This document shows positions 57,707 through 60,000 of a DNA stretch of 60,000 bases, piece after piece. The notes under the pieces were generated by a model that was not told the DNA's origin, did not search any database, and was given only the letters and a program-made list of their open reading frames with translations. This stretch comes from Acanthaster planci. Taxonomy: Eukaryota; Echinodermata; Asteroidea; Valvatida; Acanthasteridae. The position numbers and the translations under genes were made by a program. Every line of letters starts with the position of its first letter. Within the stretch, counting starts at the first letter, position 1. The stretch covers positions 183,450-243,449 of the forward strand of contig NW_019091573.1 of the NCBI RefSeq assembly GCF_001949145.1, given 5' to 3'.

Positions 57707-58516
57707 ATTCATGAGCAGAACTATGATGTTATCCAAGGAACTGAATCTCAGTGTTGCACTGATTTTTGCACCGCCTGAGATTTTTTTAACCACTGCCATG
57801 GTAGATTTCATTTTCTATGGCAGTTTATTGCTGTGTAAGTATATGGCAACAATCCAACAAAAATCCTTTTCACAGAAATGTTCCCAGATAGTAAATTTGA
57901 GGTTCACAATTTGAATATGAAAACATGCAACGCGAACCATGTCTTTCTGGATTTACATCAAAGCAAAAGTGCCCTCACTTGTCCAGAAATGCTTGGTCAA
58001 TTTTTGATGTTTGAAAAAGGGCACCGTACAGTTCATATAACTCAAAAAAGATCTCAAACAGTCTTCATACATGGAAGAAGAGAACAGAGATACACAAAAA
58101 GTAATTCTTAGAAAAATTCATTTCCTGGATCCTTTAAGCAGTAAAATCTTGGTGTGTTCATGAAGAATAAGAACATTTTTCTTACTTTTTTACTGTTGTA
58201 AAAATTTATAACATGGCAAAAGTAAAATGTGTATCCCAGCATTACATTCTAACCTTTAGTTGACATTCAAACAAAAAATAAATATTATGTCAAACATGTC
58301 ACACACTCTGTCCTGTCAGATTCTCAACACCCACATATGAGCAAAATTTGTCCTTAAACTAGTAAGGCTTACACTGAAAGACAAAAGGCAAAATTGAATT
58401 CCAGACTTTAGAACAGTTGCCACATTGTTAAGTTTGGTCACATTATTAGTTAATTCCTACTTCCGCTTACAAAACTTTCAATTTTGAAGTTTCGATTCTT
58501 TTGATTCTTTGAGCAG

Positions 58517-58639
58517 ACGTAGGGGATCTTTATTTCTCAGCTGTTAGCAAGGAGGATGAAGGAGACTACTTCTGTGTAGCAACCAATGACTACATTCCTC
58601 AAAGTGTCACATCTCCTGCAGCAACTCTTACCGTTCGAG
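58517..58639 (+). CDS. Ig-superfamily receptor, Ig domain 4, C-terminal half
   Basis: This exon has an acceptor CTTTGAGCAG, a donor G|GTTTGT, and 123 bases in phase 1-1. It encodes residues 376-416. The GDLYFSAVSKEDEGDYFC stretch carries the E strand, then D389-E-G391-D-Y393-F-C395, and closes the fold begun at 47742; joined, the two halves give one Ig domain of normal length with no gap. The donor GTTTGT is weaker than the others in this gene, which could make inclusion of this exon sensitive to regulation. It lies 10.6 kb beyond the first half and 1 kb before the next exon. Confidence 0.9.
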
Positions 58640-59622
58640 GTTTGTATTTCCCATAGAAATACCATACGTGTTGGAGTTATTTACAACTTCAACAACAAAT
58701 TTTGGCATATACCCAGCAAGATACGGAATGGAGGGGTGCCCCCTTCTACAAGTCAAATCCCTATACACACTCTAGGTTATTGTTACTTAACACATCCCCC
58801 AGATGTTTGAAAAGAATTCCTGAAATTCTGATATAACAATGACCAACACAAAGGGGGGGGTTCTCTCCATTCCATATCTTGCTTCAAATGTTTTGGCAAT
58901 AGAGTAAGTCACAGTCAACTCTACACAATGGGTTTGTATTTTTTATGAAAAGTTCTGCGTCTGTTTTCATTTCCATAAAAGTACTGGTTCCATTAGATCC
59001 TGCTGCCGTCTCTGGAATAAGACTAACGAATTGAGGAAGTGCAAATGATACAGTTTGTTATTTTGACATTTTTCATTTGTGAGTAAAGACTAATTCTGTG
59101 ACCAGAATAAGAATCTGTTGTTACTGCGATGGCACCACGTTTATGGACATATTGTAATTGTAAGTTGTACATGCCCCTACGACAAAAAGGGGGATAGTTG
59201 CTGTCTGAAGTACATGTAAGTGCGAACACCAGTCAAATTTAGGCGTGCATGCATAGGAATACCAATGCACTCATGACATCTTCTCTCATGAGTCTGTAAT
59301 GAAAGGGATGTTTGATTTATAGAGTAACAAATATGGGGCACTGCCTGACCCATCAGCTTGGCAGAACCATGATACAACTAAGCAGATGTCATGATGAAGG
59401 TCTGAAGAGCTAAGAACTTTAGATTAAGTTTTCTCTGCTCGGATAAAAAAGATGGCCAGCCTCTTTTTGCCTTTGCACCCGAGGTTCTCTCAGCTCTGCA
59501 AATGTCAACAGTTGGAACTTCCGGGTCAAATTCAAAAGATGGGTCAGAAAAAAAATCAATTTATTTGCGGTCTGAATGTTGTCATTTCTCAATTACATGT
59601 ATATCACAATCTCCACTCTCAG
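58640..59622 (+). other. Intron 6 of the Ig-superfamily gene (983 bases)
   Basis: Bounded by GTTTGT and CTCTCAG. No repeat or gene is recognised inside it. Confidence 0.8.
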
Positions 59623-59776
59623 TTGCTGCATCCATAGTAGTGCCACCAGAAAACAAAGAGGTCATTCTGGGGGAGGACCTGACATTGACTTGTGAAGCCA
59701 GGGGGGACCCCACCCCTAGTATCATCTGGAAGAAAGATGCAGCAGTGATTTCAGCAGGAGGGAGAAGGACAGTTGG
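59623..59776 (+). CDS. Ig-superfamily receptor, Ig domain 5, N-terminal half (gene continues)
   Basis: This exon has an acceptor CTCCACTCTCAG and 154 bases, entered in phase 1 and left in phase 2 at the best donor GG|GTGAGA. It encodes residues 417-467 plus two bases. Visible parts are the IVVPPENKEV start, C440 in LTC, and W452 in SIIWKKD. The second cysteine must lie in the next exon, outside the window. The IVVPP opening and WKKD core resemble Ig3 of sidekick-type proteins, although such wording is common among I-set domains. A weaker GT four bases earlier (59773) would change the exit phase. The protein is therefore incomplete at its C-terminal side. Confidence 0.88.
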
Positions 59777-60000
59777 GTGAGATGACAGAGCATTATCAGA
59801 TCATTTCCCTCAGGGAAGTCGCAGGCTGAGGCAATTTTGATCAAGGACCACTAGTTATAACTACATGTAGTTGTTGATTCGTGACGTACCTGGCGCATGT
59901 GCAGTGAAGTTAAAGTGTGAACGACCCCAGTCAACCATTGTCAGGTTGTTAGGCCGAAGGACAGAAAAGGTAGCTGCCGGAAGGGCAAAGAACAAAAATA
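59777..60000 (+). other. Start of intron 7 of the Ig-superfamily gene
   Basis: Begins with GTGAGA after the half Ig5 exon and runs off the window. No exon is visible in the remaining 224 bases. Confidence 0.7.

Larger units (their letters stand above)
47904..58516 (+). other. Intron 5 of the Ig-superfamily gene, splitting Ig4 (10.6 kb)
   Basis: Bounded by GTGAGT and TTTGAGCAG. It holds a 24-base palindrome (48443-48466), a poly-A tract (49037-49054), a minus-strand SINE copy (49232-49360), three foldback elements (51705-51965, 52526-52664, 53789-53865), a TTAA-bounded miniature element (52791-52849) and a double octamer motif (57693-57706). No alternative second half of Ig4 was found by eye. 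Confidence 0.75.

Noticed and set aside
1-60000. A new defence, secretion or biosynthetic system
   Set aside because: Nothing in the window supports a gene cluster of that kind. Coding content is limited to the Ig-receptor exons and one or two uncertain exons; the rest is intron, repeat or unrecognised DNA.

Overview
The window looks like nuclear DNA from an invertebrate animal. Coding sequence is sparse, genes are cut into short exons with GT/AG boundaries, introns are long, and small repeats fill much of the rest. An invertebrate deuterostome such as an echinoderm, hemichordate or amphioxus would fit. That is a guess from the general look of the DNA (abundant TACATGTA/ACATGT palindromic arrays, tRNA-derived repeats, a neural-type Ig receptor gene); no sequence here fixes the species. 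There are no bacterial genes, operons, CRISPR arrays or phage genes.

The main gene is the 5' part of a plus-strand immunoglobulin-superfamily receptor or adhesion molecule, running from about 24.1 kb to beyond the right edge. I could join seven coding exons by splice-site sequence and reading frame: a signal-peptide exon (start ATG at 25561), three single-exon Ig domains (34342-34626, 42162-42476, 43002-43289), a fourth Ig domain split over two exons 10.6 kb apart (47742-47903 and 58517-58639), and the first half of a fifth (59623-59776). The first six coding exons all end in phase 1 and the last visible one ends in phase 2. The joined product is 467 complete codons, open at the 3' end, and purely extracellular so far. 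A possible untranslated 5' exon lies at 24106-24217. From memory, Ig4 and Ig5 look most like the second and third Ig domains of sidekick-type proteins or Ig2 of L1/neurofascin-type proteins. The fibronectin, membrane and cytoplasmic parts that would settle the family lie outside the window.

Left of this gene, 1-6.7 kb is rich in ACATGT arrays. At 7.2-7.5 kb there is a probable first coding exon of an unrecognised minus-strand gene (7315-7533). A CpG-rich patch with a 158-base assembly gap and an imperfect inverted repeat follows (7.8-8.7 kb). From about 6.8 to 14.0 kb the TACATGTA motif is nearly absent. From 14 to 24 kb I see only repeats and unrecognised DNA.

Mobile-element remains are the other main content: at least three copies of one dispersed repeat (R1), three copies of another (R2), a small hAT-like element inserted in one R2 copy with the empty site visible in its sister copies, several foldback hairpin elements, two short TTAA-bounded elements, and tRNA-derived SINE fragments, two of which are clearly the same family in opposite orientations. 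I found no convincing new biological system. The most useful observations are the exon chain of the Ig gene and the set of small transposon fossils.
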